NCBI RefSeq assembly: GCF_000308475.2 | Contig: NZ_BAFT02000035.1 | Location: 16,459 to 80,458 of the forward strand | Origin: Nocardia brasiliensis NBRC 14402 | GTDB taxonomy: Bacteria > Actinomycetota > Actinomycetes > Mycobacteriales > Mycobacteriaceae | Direction: 5' to 3' | DNA: 64,000 nucleotides | Part shown: piece after piece, positions 48,077 to 57,491 of the stretch | Layout: the number at the start of each line of letters is the position of its first letter | Numbering within the stretch: the stretch's first letter is position 1 | Notes under the pieces: generated by a model | What the model was told of the DNA's origin: nothing | Database searches by the model: none | What the model saw: the letters and a program-made list of their open reading frames with translations, nothing else | Position numbers and translations under genes: made by a program

Positions 48077-48862
48077 ATGCCCGAATTCCGTACTGCCCCG
48101 GTTCGATTCATCGATCGCAAGCGTGCCCATCCGCCGGAATCGCTCGCGGGACGCCGGGTGCTGGTCACCGACGCGTGTTCCGATATCGGCCGCGCCACCG
48201 CGCAACTATTGGCCGCCCAAGGGGCGCAGCTACTTCTGGTGGCCCGGCGCGGGGACCAGTTGATCGCGGCCTGCGAGGAGATTCGCGGTGACGGTGGGGA
48301 AGCGCACTGGTGTCGCTGCGATATCGCGGCGCTCGGCGACGTCGACCAGCTCGTCACCTGGGTGCTCAGCGAATTCGGCACCGTCGACGTGCTGATCAAC
48401 AATGCGGGACGACCCGTGCGCCGCCCGGTCACCCAGTCGCTGCACCGCTTCCGCGACTATCAGCAGATGATGGCCGCGAACTATTTCGGCCCGCTCCGCC
48501 TCACCTTGGGTCTGCTTCCGGCGATGCTGCGCTCCGGCTCCGGGCATGTGCTCAATGTCGGCCCGTGGAGCCCCGATATCGGCGCCGCACCGAATTTCGC
48601 GTCCTACGCCAGCGCCCAAGCCGCCTGGACCACCTTCGGCGATTGCGCCGACGCCGAACTCTCCCCGCAGGGCATCCAGGTCACCACCGTCCACTACACC
48701 CCCGGCCAACTCGACGACCCCGAGCAGGCAGCCCAGCGCATCGAAACCGCCATCCACACCCGAGCCCCCCGCGTAGAACCCCGCTTCACCCGCACCCTCT
48801 ACGCCCTCGCCGGCGTCGCCCCCCGCTCCACGGCCCGCCTGATGCACGCCTTCGGCATCTGA
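48077..48862 (+). CDS. Short-chain dehydrogenase/reductase
   Basis: A 261-residue classical-type SDR. The cofactor loop is RRVLVTDACSDIGRATAQLL, in which the usual TGxxxGxG glycines are partly replaced (T-D-A-C-S-D-I-G), so cofactor binding may be altered. VDVLINNAGRPVRRP (NNAG) is normal, the catalytic Ser region reads GHVLNVGPWSPD and the Tyr-x3-Lys is FASYASAQAAW, where Lys is replaced by Gln or Ala. Loss of Lys and of loop glycines suggests a non-catalytic or divergent member. I chose ATG 48077; GTG at 48071 or 48059 would add 2 or 6 residues. Confidence 0.8.
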   Translation: MPEFRTAPVRFIDRKRAHPPESLAGRRVLVTDACSDIGRATAQLLAAQGAQLLLVARRGDQLIAACEEIRGDGGEAHWCRCDIAALGDVDQLVTWVLSEFGTVDVLINNAGRPVRRPVTQSLHRFRDYQQMMAANYFGPLRLTLGLLPAMLRSGSGHVLNVGPWSPDIGAAPNFASYASAQAAWTTFGDCADAELSPQGIQVTTVHYTPGQLDDPEQAAQRIETAIHTRAPRVEPRFTRTLYALAGVAPRSTARLMHAFGI

Positions 48863-49573
48863 CCCCTTACACACAACCTCAACGGCCAACGCGCATCGAC
48901 CCCTCGCCGCCTAGGCCGACATCGCACGTCGCTCCGATCGCGAACGGGGACACTGCTGATCGCGAAATTCGACAGCGTGTGGTGCGGACGCTGGTCACGA
49001 ACTAGACACCGCGCAACGTCTGCTTCGCTCGGCGATCCCCACGCGACTGGCCTACACCGCCACCGAAGACAGTGCCCACATGGCACGTCTGGGCAGGCGA
49101 GGAGCGTCCTGTCGACGTTCGTCCACTGCCCACGCGCACACCACGAGTCGAATACCCCCAACCCCCAACGCATGGTGCAGTCGGCTCGGCGGTTGACCGC
49201 CCTGCGCGTCGACCCGCACGTCGCCAGCGAACCACAGCCGCCCGAAGTGCCGTCGATGCGCGGCATGCGCACTTCAAGAGCCACCTGCCCGGCATTATGA
49301 CGGCGTCCTGAGCGCGGGTTTCGACCTTTGATGGCCGACGGTGAGGGCTACGTCGCGGCGGGCCACGAGGTGGTGCCTGGCCGCCGAGGCTGTGGTGAGA
49401 AAGACACCGTGCTCGACGACGTTTCGCGGAGACGGGCGTGCGTTTACCGAAAATCAAGCGTCGTCGCGATTCCTCGATATAGCGGCCGCTCTCAGCACCA
49501 ACCCGTCGACCACGATCCACCCGAAAGAAGCCCCACCTGAGCATCTCTCGACGAGTACCACTCCTGGTCACCT
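48863..49573. other. 711-bp spacer, no convincing gene
   Basis: ORFs on both strands are short, arginine-rich and unlike known proteins. GC content stays high. I see no RNA gene or mobile element other than the palindromic element that follows at 49574. A decayed gene cannot be excluded. Confidence 0.4.
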
Positions 49574-49634
49574 GATCACCAGGTAATGGTGGCGGCATCG
49601 CCCGAGAGGCCTCCACCACCATTACCTGGTGATC
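49574..49634 (-). repeat. 61-bp palindromic element, copy 3
   Basis: The arms GATCACCAGGTAATGGTGG and complement match copy 1, but the loop is in the opposite orientation (CGCCCGAGAGGCC on the plus strand, CCTCTCGGGCG on the minus). Its right edge, TGATC, contributes the TGA stop of the minus-strand gene 49633-50157. Confidence 0.88.
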
Positions 49635-50157
49635 AATTGTCCAGCTGCGGTCCCGCGTCCCGCATAGACGCATACATGCAGTGCAGCAGATATTCGCCTG
49701 GGGTTTCGCCCAGTGCGAACGTCAGCTGCACCCCGCACGAGGTCTCGATGGTGGTCTGGGTGTCGAAGGTGAGGGGTGGATATTGATGCCATGGGCACTC
49801 GTGCTCGTCGAGCAACGCCAATGTCCGGTCCATCGGCAATACGACCACACCTACGCCAACGGTGCCCTGCACGGACCCGGCCCCGATCCCGCCCGGGGTG
49901 CTCATCCGCGCAGGCAGCCGGAATTCGGGTTCACGCCAACCGGTTTGGTCCAACCCCAGCATGCGCAACTCACCGTCACCGATGTGCACCTCGACACTCT
50001 CCTCCCGCTGCAGAAAGTCAGCGAAATCGTCGGATGCCCGGAACGGCACACCGACCTCGCGCAGCGCCGCCACCAGTTCGTCTCCGCGCAGACCCAACCG
50101 GAGCGCCCCGATTCGACCGGTCTTCGCGAACGTGACGATCACGTCGATGATGTCCAC
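49633..50157 (-). CDS. Hypothetical protein, 174 aa
   Basis: I do not recognise the family. The protein has no signal peptide or membrane helix. It is acidic overall and begins MDIIDVIVTFAKTGRIGALRLGLRGDELVAALREVG, followed by FADFLQREESVEVHIGDGELRMLGLDQTG, which looks like a small alpha/beta immunity- or SMI1-like pattern, then a beta-rich C-terminal half (TFDTQTTIETSCGVQLTFALG). Its stop codon lies in the edge of palindromic element copy 3. Upstream is the ctaF terminator, so it needs its own promoter in the 30 or so bases between them. Confidence 0.65.
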   Translation of the reverse strand: MDIIDVIVTFAKTGRIGALRLGLRGDELVAALREVGVPFRASDDFADFLQREESVEVHIGDGELRMLGLDQTGWREPEFRLPARMSTPGGIGAGSVQGTVGVGVVVLPMDRTLALLDEHECPWHQYPPLTFDTQTTIETSCGVQLTFALGETPGEYLLHCMYASMRDAGPQLDN

Positions 50158-50187
50158 GCGCCCAACCTAGGCGCGCACCGGAAACGG

Positions 50188-50222
50188 CGAAAGCCCCCTC
50201 GGGCGAACCGAGGGGGCTTTCG
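50188..50222. terminator. Terminator after ctaF
   Basis: CGAAAGCCCCCTCG and its exact complement CGAGGGGGCTTTCG (14 pairs) flank a 7-base loop. It lies 11 bases past the ctaF stop on the minus strand, with the A/T end of the stem giving a short U-tract in the transcript. Confidence 0.8.
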
Positions 50223-50232
50223 TCGAACGGGC

Positions 50233-50649
50233 TCAGTGCTTTTCGGGGCCCAGGTAGTACTCGAACACCAGACCCGCGGCCGCGGCGAGGACGCAGACCA
50301 CGCCGAGGCCGATCAGCCAGAACTGGAAGAAGGCCAGGCCGAGGGCGGTGATGGAGCCCGCGCCGGCGAGCAGGATGGGCCAGAAGCTACCGGGCGAGAA
50401 GAAGCCCAGATCGCCTGCGCCGTCCACGATCTCGGCATCCTCGTAGTCTTCCGGCCGCAGGTCGAGGCGACGCGCGACGAAACGGAAGTAGGTGCCGATG
50501 ATCAGCGACAGGCCCGCGGTCAACACGATCGCGGTGGTGCCCGCCCACTCCACACCGGTACGGGACTGGCCGGTGAAGTAGCCGTAGATCACCGCGGTGA
50601 TCGCGAAGAACAGCGTCAGCAACTCGAATATGCGCGCTTCGATCTTCAT
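50233..50649 (-). CDS. ctaF: Cytochrome c oxidase subunit IV (actinobacterial CtaF)
   Basis: A 138-residue four-helix membrane protein typical of the actinobacterial aa3 oxidase subunit IV. It begins [43 protein letters not shown] and contains [31 protein letters not shown], the conserved matrix-side loop. It follows ctaC by 14 bases and is co-transcribed with it, ending at a strong terminator. Confidence 0.95.
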   Translation of the reverse strand: MKIEARIFELLTLFFAITAVIYGYFTGQSRTGVEWAGTTAIVLTAGLSLIIGTYFRFVARRLDLRPEDYEDAEIVDGAGDLGFFSPGSFWPILLAGAGSITALGLAFFQFWLIGLGVVCVLAAAAGLVFEYYLGPEKH

Positions 50650-50663
50650 GTCAGATCAGTCCC

Positions 50664-51740
50664 TTACTTTGCCTCGGCCGCGGTCTTGGTCGTGCGCTCG
50701 GTGTTGAACGGCCGGGTCGACGTGGCGACCGGCGATTCACCGATGGACTCCAACGCTTCGGCGTTGGTCTTGCCCGCCCGGCGCGCATCCAGGTACTTGG
50801 TGAACTTCTCCGGCGAGACCGCACGGACCTCGAAGTTCATCATCGAGTGGAAGGTGCCGCACATCTCGGCGCAGCGGCCGACGAACGCGCCTTCCTTCTC
50901 GATCTTGGTGATCTGGAAGACGTTGTCCGAGTGGTTTTCCTTCGGGTTCGGCATCACGTCGCGCTTGAACAGGAACTCGGGCACCCAGAAGGCGTGCACC
51001 ACGTCGGCGGCGGCCAGCTGGAACTCGATGATCTTGTTGGTCGGCAGCACGAGCACCGGGACCTCGGTGCTGGAGCCGTAGGTCTCGACCTTGTCGTAGT
51101 GCAGGTAGGACAGGATGTCGTTCTCCGGCTTGCCGTGCACCGGGCCCGGCTGCGGGTGACCGTCCTTGGTCCGCTCCTTGTACTCCTCGAGCTGCTCCTG
51201 GTTCGCGGCCTCACGCGTGGTGTCGATGCCCTCGAAGCGGTAGCCGTCCTTGAAGTTCACGTCGCGGTAGCCGAACTTCCAGTTCCACTGGAACGCAGTC
51301 ACGTCGACGGTGACATCCGGGTCGGCGACCTTCTCGTGCACGTAGTTCTGCACGACCACGGTGAAGTAGAACAGCACCGCGATGATGACGAACGGCACGG
51401 CCGTGTAGGTCAGCTCCAGCGGCACGTTGTAACCGGTCTGCCGCGGGAACTCCGGGGAGTCGGGCTTCTTGCGGTGGAAGACGACGGTCCAGAACGTCAG
51501 TCCCCACACGATCACACCCATCACCAGGGCGGCGATGATCGACCAGGTCCACAGTTCCCGCATCCGGGTGGCCTGCGGCGTGACACCCGAGGGCCAGCCG
51601 AACCGCAGCCAAACATTGTCGATCGAGCAGCCCGAGACGAGCAGCGCGGTGATCCCGAGGGACACCGCCAGCCCGGCCCGCCGAAGGATCCGGCCCCGCG
51701 AGGGTCGTGCCCCGATCTCTTCGCTCGCCTTGTGCGCCAC
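50664..51740 (-). CDS. ctaC: Cytochrome c oxidase subunit II
   Basis: A 358-residue subunit II of the aa3 oxidase. It has a lipoprotein-type signal (ITALLVSGC), two transmembrane helices (about residues 65-87 and 110-132) and the CuA domain with ligands in GRCAEMCGTFHSMM and the His of VHAFWVPEF. A charged insertion (YRFEGIDTTREAANQEQLEEYKERTKDGHP) of the actinobacterial type separates helix 2 from the cupredoxin fold; it contacts the bcc complex in mycobacterial supercomplexes. GTG 51740 is chosen because AGGAAGG lies 7 bases upstream; GTG 51746 is too close to it. It is divergent from asnB across 468 bases. Confidence 0.95.
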   Translation of the reverse strand: MAHKASEEIGARPSRGRILRRAGLAVSLGITALLVSGCSIDNVWLRFGWPSGVTPQATRMRELWTWSIIAALVMGVIVWGLTFWTVVFHRKKPDSPEFPRQTGYNVPLELTYTAVPFVIIAVLFYFTVVVQNYVHEKVADPDVTVDVTAFQWNWKFGYRDVNFKDGYRFEGIDTTREAANQEQLEEYKERTKDGHPQPGPVHGKPENDILSYLHYDKVETYGSSTEVPVLVLPTNKIIEFQLAAADVVHAFWVPEFLFKRDVMPNPKENHSDNVFQITKIEKEGAFVGRCAEMCGTFHSMMNFEVRAVSPEKFTKYLDARRAGKTNAEALESIGESPVATSTRPFNTERTTKTAAEAK

Positions 51741-52208
51741 GCTCACGCCTTCCTGGTCGCCACACATTCCGACATTTGCACCGCCGGGGCTGCGACCGCC
51801 CCGGCGATACGTTCTAAGCACATGTCAGGCTTCCCCGGTCGAGCGCGTGCGCCGCCTGAGAATGGCCTGAGTACTACGCAGCGTAGACCAAACGAGCGCC
51901 CCGTTTGTCGTCGGGTCGCATTCGACACTCCGCCGATCGCGCGCGGGCCAGGGTACCGGTCGCGCTCACCTGCCGGTCCGTCCCCGCGCGCCCCGGCAAA
52001 AGCCCTGGACAGGGTGCGCGCGACGCGCGGAGGGACGGCGTGCGGCATACTCGGACACAACATTTCGGCCGCTGTGCTCACCGCGAGGGCAGGCCCCGGC
52101 ACGTCCCGGCACGACCGCTCGCGGCAGACACTGCGTGCCGCCCCCGCAAGACATTCGGGCGCCCCGTCCGGGCCGCGCCCCTGCACGAGAAACGAGGTTG
52201 CCGACGCC
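51741..52208. promoter_or_regulatory. Divergent ctaC/asnB spacer
   Basis: This 468-base region between two outward-facing genes must hold both promoters. No ORF with homology, palindrome or riboswitch-like element stands out. GC is high throughout and no AT-rich stretch marks the promoters. Confidence 0.4.
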
Positions 52209-54152
52209 GTGTGTGGACTGCTCGGGTTTCTGACATCTGACGAAGCAGCACCTGGCGTGGTCGAGCAGGTGTACGACGCCCTGCACTGCGTCCGGCACCG
52301 CGGCCCCGACGAGCGCGGCACCTGGCACGACGACCACATGATCTTCGGGTTCAACCGCCTGTCGATCATCGATATCGAGCACTCACACCAGCCGCTGCGC
52401 TGGGGTCCGCCGGAGAACCGGGAACGCTACGCGCTGACCTTCAACGGCGAGATCTACAACTACATCGAGCTGCGCAAGGAGCTGGCCGAGGCGCACGGCG
52501 CGGAGTACGCCGAGGACGCGATCTTCCGCACCGAGGGCGACGGTGAGGCCGTCGTCGCGGCGTTCCACTACTGGGGCCCCGAGGCGGTACGCAAGCTGCG
52601 CGGCATGTTCGCGTTCGCGATCTGGGACACCGAGACCAACGCGCTGTTCCTGGCCCGCGACCCGTTCGGCATCAAGCCGCTGTTCCTGGCCACCGGTCCC
52701 GGCGGGACCGCGTTCGGCAGCGAGAAGAAGAGCCTGCTCGAGCTGCTGTCCCCGCTGCAGCTGACCGACGCACTGGACCCGCGCGCGCTGGAGCACTACA
52801 CGGTGCTGCAGTACGTGCCCGAGGCCGAGACCCTGCACCAGGACATCCGGCGGCTCGAATCCGGCAGTTACGCGACGGTGCGCCCCGGGGCGGCGCCGCA
52901 GATCACCCGGTACTTCCACCCGCAGTTCACCGTGCGCCCCTTCGCCGAAGGCGCGGCGGCCGCGCGCTACCGCGAGATCGCCGAGGCGCTCGAGGACTCG
53001 GTCGCCAAGCACATGCGCGCCGACGTCACCGTCGGTTCCTTCCTCTCCGGCGGCATCGACTCCACCGCCGTCGCGGCGCTGGCCATGCGGCACAACCCGA
53101 AGCTGATCACCTTCACCACCGGGTTCGAGCGCGAGGGCTACTCCGAGGTCGACGTGGCCGCGGAGAGCGCCGAGGCGATCGGCGCCCGGCACATCGTGAA
53201 GGTGGTCTCCCCCAGCGAATTCGCCGCCGCCATCCCCGAAATCGTCTGGTACCTCGACGATCCGGTGGCCGACCCGGCGCTGGTACCGCTGTACTTCGTG
53301 GCCAAGGAGGCGCGCAAGCACGTCAAGGTCGTGCTCTCCGGCGAGGGCGCCGACGAGCTGTTCGGCGGGTACACGATCTACCGGGAGCCGTTGTCGCTCA
53401 AGCCGTTCGAGTACCTGCCCGGCGCGCTGCGCCGACTGGCGGGCAAGCTGTCCGACCGCATCCCGGACGGCACCAGGGGCAAGAGCCTGCTGCACCGCGG
53501 TTCGCTCACCCTGGAGCAGCGCTACTACGGCAACGCGCGCAGCTTCAACGACGCCCAATTGCGTTCCGTGCTGCGCGAATTCCGGCCCGAATGGACGCAC
53601 CAGGACGTCACCGCGCCGATCTACGCGCAGTCGCGCGGCTGGGATCCGGTGGCGCGCATGCAACATCTGGACCTGTTCACCTGGTTGCGCGGCGACATCC
53701 TGGTCAAGGCCGACAAGATGACCATGGCCAACTCCCTCGAATTGCGGGTGCCGTTCCTGGATTCCGAGGTGCTGCGGGTCGCCGAAGGGCTGCCGTTCGA
53801 GCAGAAGATCACCAAGGAAACCACGAAATACGCGCTGCGCCAGGCGCTCGAGGGCATCGTCCCGGCGCACGTGCTGCACCGCGCCAAGCTCGGTTTCCCG
53901 GTACCGCTGCGGCATTGGTTGCGCGGCACCGAACTCTACGACTGGGCCCAGCAGCAGATCCTCGAATCGCAAACCGACCACCTGCTGAACAAGGCCGCGA
54001 TCAACGACATGCTCGTCGCGCACCGGGCCGGCGGCGTCGACCACAGCCGCCGCTTGTGGACCCTGCTCGTCTTCATGGTCTGGCACGGCATCTTCGTCGA
54101 AGACCGCATCAAGCCCGATATCCAAGAGCCGGTCTACCCGGTCTCCCTGTAG
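52209..54152 (+). CDS. asnB: Asparagine synthase (glutamine-hydrolysing)
   Basis: A 647-residue class II amidotransferase. GTG 52209 is followed at once by Cys2 (VCGLLGFL), the N-terminal nucleophile that releases ammonia from glutamine after the initiator is removed. The glutaminase domain shows RHRGPDERG, FNRLSIIDIEHSHQPL and LTFNGEIYNYIELR; the synthetase domain has the pyrophosphate loop SFLSGGIDSTAVAA and LSGEGADELFGGYTIY. Corynebacterial and mycobacterial relatives (LtsA, Rv2201) affect lysozyme sensitivity through mDAP amidation, so the true substrate may be peptidoglycan precursors. Its position next to ctaC matches Rv2201. Confidence 0.94.
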   Translation: MCGLLGFLTSDEAAPGVVEQVYDALHCVRHRGPDERGTWHDDHMIFGFNRLSIIDIEHSHQPLRWGPPENRERYALTFNGEIYNYIELRKELAEAHGAEYAEDAIFRTEGDGEAVVAAFHYWGPEAVRKLRGMFAFAIWDTETNALFLARDPFGIKPLFLATGPGGTAFGSEKKSLLELLSPLQLTDALDPRALEHYTVLQYVPEAETLHQDIRRLESGSYATVRPGAAPQITRYFHPQFTVRPFAEGAAAARYREIAEALEDSVAKHMRADVTVGSFLSGGIDSTAVAALAMRHNPKLITFTTGFEREGYSEVDVAAESAEAIGARHIVKVVSPSEFAAAIPEIVWYLDDPVADPALVPLYFVAKEARKHVKVVLSGEGADELFGGYTIYREPLSLKPFEYLPGALRRLAGKLSDRIPDGTRGKSLLHRGSLTLEQRYYGNARSFNDAQLRSVLREFRPEWTHQDVTAPIYAQSRGWDPVARMQHLDLFTWLRGDILVKADKMTMANSLELRVPFLDSEVLRVAEGLPFEQKITKETTKYALRQALEGIVPAHVLHRAKLGFPVPLRHWLRGTELYDWAQQQILESQTDHLLNKAAINDMLVAHRAGGVDHSRRLWTLLVFMVWHGIFVEDRIKPDIQEPVYPVSL

Positions 54153-54160
54153 ACCACACG

Positions 54161-54197
54161 GAAGTGCCCCTCCGCCTCTCCGGCCGAGGGGCACTTC
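54161..54197 (+). terminator. Terminator after asnB
   Basis: GAAGTGCCCCTC and GAGGGGCACTTC form a perfect 12-pair stem with a 13-base loop, followed by GTCGTTC, 8 bases past the asnB stop. Confidence 0.8.
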
Positions 54198-54248
54198 GTC
54201 GTTCAACGCAGCCCGTCAGCGGCGCGAACAGCGCGATCGACAGCTCCC

Positions 54249-54532
54249 GCGCATGTTCGCCCGCCGCGCGCATGTTCGCCCGCCGCGCGCATGTTCGTCA
54301 GCAAACACGCACGCAGGCCGATAAACGTGCGCGGCGCCACAGCGCACATGCCCGCGACGATGTGCTGAATCAGCCCGCCGCGCACGAATCAGCCCGCCGC
54401 GCACGAATCAGCCCGCCGCGCACGAATCAGCCCGCCGCGCACGAATCAGCCCGCCGCACATGAATCAGCCCGCCGCGCGCATGTCGGTCAGCAAACACGC
54501 GCGCAGGCCGACAAAACGTGCGCGGGAGTGCA
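54249..54532. repeat. 19-bp minisatellite with flanking 55-bp direct repeats
   Basis: Three copies of a 19-bp unit (GCGCATGTTCGCCCGCCGC, period 19 with ATG at 54253, 54272 and 54291) lead into a segment CAGCAAACACGC..GCAGGCCGA at about 54286-54340. Then come six head-to-tail copies of GAATCAGCCCGCCGCGCAC (54367-54480), and the CAGCAAACACGC..GCAGGCCGA segment returns at about 54475-54530. Both 19-bp units share CCCGCCGCGC. It lies in the 577-base spacer after asnB and is not in a gene. Confidence 0.85.
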
Positions 54533-54729
54533 GCTCGGGGCGCGGCCTATCGCGCGCGGGTCGGCGGGAGTCGGCGCATTCGTGCGACGCCGGCCGCTCG
54601 TCAGTGCACGTGCCAGGCATCACTTTCTCGGCACCGCGCATCAGCCGGCATTCGACGAGCCCATCGGTGGTTTGCCGACGTCAGCCGCGCACGACTTCGT
54701 CTGCGGCACAACAGGTTGCGCGGACGCGC

Positions 54730-55761
<1,032 letters not shown>

Positions 55762-55886
55762 TCACCGTACCAATCCCGCGCCACCGCTCCGATACCCCGA
55801 TCGGGGCATATCTGTGCCGAGATCCACGGCGGCAGGCGGTGGTTCGGCCCTGGCGCGGCGGGCACGACACGGTCCGGAAACACGCA

Positions 55887-55912
55887 ACCCCACGTGAGTT
55901 CTCACGTGGGGT
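55887..55912. terminator. Hairpin downstream of the HesB/ErpA gene
   Basis: ACCCCACGTGAG is followed by TT and its exact complement CTCACGTGGGGT. It lies 38 bases after the HesB stop on the minus strand and before adoK, so it would separate the two transcripts. Confidence 0.6.
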
Positions 55913-55950
55913 GGGCTGTTACGCGGTCGACCCGCGAACGACGCGTGGTC

Positions 55951-56307
55951 TCAGTTGAAGGAATCGCCGCAGGCGCAGGAGCCGGTGGCGTTCGGGTTGT
56001 CGATCGTGAAGCCCTGCTTCTCGATGGTGTCGACGAAGTCGATGGACGCACCCTGCACGTACGGGGCGCTCATCCGGTCGACAGCCAGCTTGACGCCGTC
56101 GAAATCGACGGTCAGGTCACCGTCGAGCGAGCGGTCGTCGAAGAAGAGCTGGTACCGCAGGCCGGCACAACCACCCGGCTGCACGGCGATCCGCAGCGCC
56201 AGGTCGTCGCGACCCTCCTGGTCCAGCAGCGCCTTCGCCTTGCTGGCGGCAGCGTCGGTCAGCACCACACCGTGGGTTTCGGTGGCGGTCTCGTTCTGCA
56301 CAGTCAT
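55951..56307 (-). CDS. HesB/ErpA-type iron-sulfur cluster insertion protein
   Basis: A 118-residue A-type carrier that hands Fe-S clusters to target proteins. The three conserved cysteines are in PGGCAGLRYQLFF and SCACGDSFN at the C-terminus. GVVLTDAAASKAKALLDQEG opens the domain and VDRMSAPYVQGASIDFVDTIEKQGFTIDNPNA is the usual centre. ATG 56307 follows GAGGAGAG. It matches Rv2204c in position, and is divergent from the DUF3043 gene across 195 bases. Confidence 0.92.
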   Translation of the reverse strand: MTVQNETATETHGVVLTDAAASKAKALLDQEGRDDLALRIAVQPGGCAGLRYQLFFDDRSLDGDLTVDFDGVKLAVDRMSAPYVQGASIDFVDTIEKQGFTIDNPNATGSCACGDSFN

Positions 56308-56502
56308 GAACTCTCCTCGAGGAACCTGTCGTCGACCCGTGAACAGCGCACGGGTCGTGTCGGTCAACACCACTCGGCGGGCTGCTATTCCCCATCTTGC
56401 CACCACCGCGCCCGAAGGAACACGTCACCTCTGTGACCCCACACACCTGCGCGAATCGGACCGCATTTCCCGCCGCGTATTCCATCGAATAGCCTGGTCG
56501 GT

Positions 56503-57174
56503 GTGAAATTGTTCCGTCGCGGCGAGTCCAGCAGCACCGACGCGGCCGCCGATGAGACGGCGACCGCGGACGGCAACTCGACCGCGGGCTCCACCCGAAC
56601 AGCGGTTACCGCCACTGCGGGCAAGGGCCGTCCCACTCCGAAACGCCGTGACGCACAAGGCAAGCGCCGCGGTCCGGTAGCTCCCGCACCCCTGACCGCG
56701 AAGGAGGCCCGCGCCCGGCGCAAGGCCACCCGCGGCACCAAGGAGGAGCGCAAAGCGGCCGCCGCCGAACGCAAGGCCGCGGTCGCCGACCGGCGCAACC
56801 GCATGCTCGCCGGCGAGGACAAGTACCTGCTGCCGCGCGACCAGGGGCCGGTGCGCGGGTTCGTCCGCGATATCGTCGACGCCCGGCGCAACCTGGTCGG
56901 CCTGTTCATGCCGATGGCGCTGGTACTGATCCTGTCGATGTTCGTGGCGCCCGCGCTGCAGACCATCGTCACGCTGGCGATGCTGGTCATGATGTTCTTC
57001 ATGATCGCCGAGGGCTTCGTGCTCGGCCGGATCGTCAACAACCGGGTCCGGGAGCGCTTCCCCGACACCACCGACACCGGGTTCAAACTCGGCTGGTACG
57101 CGTTCGTCCGCGCGTCCCAGATCCGCAAGATGCGGGCCCCGAAGCCGCAGGTCTCCCCCGGTACCGCGGTTTAG
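56503..57174 (+). CDS. DUF3043 membrane protein
   Basis: A 223-residue protein of the actinobacterial DUF3043 family (Rv2206-like). The first 100 residues are disordered and highly charged, with KEARARRKATRGTKEERKAAAAERKAA forming a probable basic helix; then GEDKYLLPRDQGPVRGFVRDIVDARRNL, two transmembrane helices (about 134-153 and 156-175) and a conserved tail RVRERFPDTTDTGFKLGWYAFVRASQIRKMR. Function is unknown. It starts with GTG 56503. Confidence 0.85.
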   Translation: MKLFRRGESSSTDAAADETATADGNSTAGSTRTAVTATAGKGRPTPKRRDAQGKRRGPVAPAPLTAKEARARRKATRGTKEERKAAAAERKAAVADRRNRMLAGEDKYLLPRDQGPVRGFVRDIVDARRNLVGLFMPMALVLILSMFVAPALQTIVTLAMLVMMFFMIAEGFVLGRIVNNRVRERFPDTTDTGFKLGWYAFVRASQIRKMRAPKPQVSPGTAV

Positions 57175-57195
57175 CGGTCGCCCCCGAACATGAGT

Positions 57196-57227
57196 GCGGC
57201 CCGGTTCGCGGACACGAACCGGGCCGC
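57196..57227. terminator. Bidirectional terminator between DUF3043 gene and small membrane gene
   Basis: GCGGCCCGGTTCG and its exact complement CGAACCGGGCCGC flank a 6-base loop CGGACA, between the convergent stops at 57174 and 57248. Confidence 0.8.
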
Positions 57228-57247
57228 TCGGGGCGGACACATGGGGA

Positions 57248-57406
57248 TCAGTGGTTGGCGGTGCGGCCGAGCATGGCCGTCAGTTCGGCATGCATGCGCT
57301 GGGCGTCGCGATCGGTGACGTTGGTCGATCCGACCGGGCTGGAGAAGGTCCGGACGAAGGCGGCGAAAGCGACGATGACTGCCAGGGTGAGGAAGAAAGT
57401 AACCAT
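57248..57406 (-). CDS. Small single-helix membrane protein, 52 aa
   Basis: A gene too short for routine ORF lists. The peptide starts MVTFFLTLAVIVAFAAFVRT, one transmembrane helix, and ends with a polar tail DRDAQRMHAELTAMLGRTANH that looks helical. It stops just before a bidirectional terminator and is divergent from the GlxA-type regulator across 85 bases, with an inverted repeat between them. The function is unknown; comparable small helix proteins often serve as subunits or regulators of membrane complexes. Confidence 0.65.
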   Translation of the reverse strand: MVTFFLTLAVIVAFAAFVRTFSSPVGSTNVTDRDAQRMHAELTAMLGRTANH

Positions 57407-57431
57407 GGCAGTAATTTTGCGCCCATTGAGT

Positions 57432-57451
57432 TACCGCCGAAAGTGGCGGTA
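57432..57451. promoter_or_regulatory. Inverted repeat between the small membrane gene and the GlxA-type regulator
   Basis: TACCGCC and GGCGGTA flank 6 bases (GAAAGT), 26 bases from the small gene's start and 41 from the regulator's. It could be the regulator's own operator or a hairpin; size fits a dimeric regulator. Confidence 0.4.
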
Positions 57452-57491
57452 CTGACACACTTCGCAAAGATTCAGCCAGTATCCTTGGCGC

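Noticed and set aside
48863..49573. Possible genes in the 711-bp spacer
   Set aside because: ORFs on both strands are short, without ribosome-binding sites or recognisable motifs, and conflict with each other.
50847..52208. Upstream extension of the asnB frame (about 450 codons)
   Set aside because: It runs antisense through ctaC. The class II amidotransferase needs cysteine as residue 2, fixing the start at GTG 52209.
54367..54480. Possible CRISPR array
   Set aside because: The 19-bp units are directly adjacent with no unique spacers, and no cas gene is present, so it is a tandem repeat.
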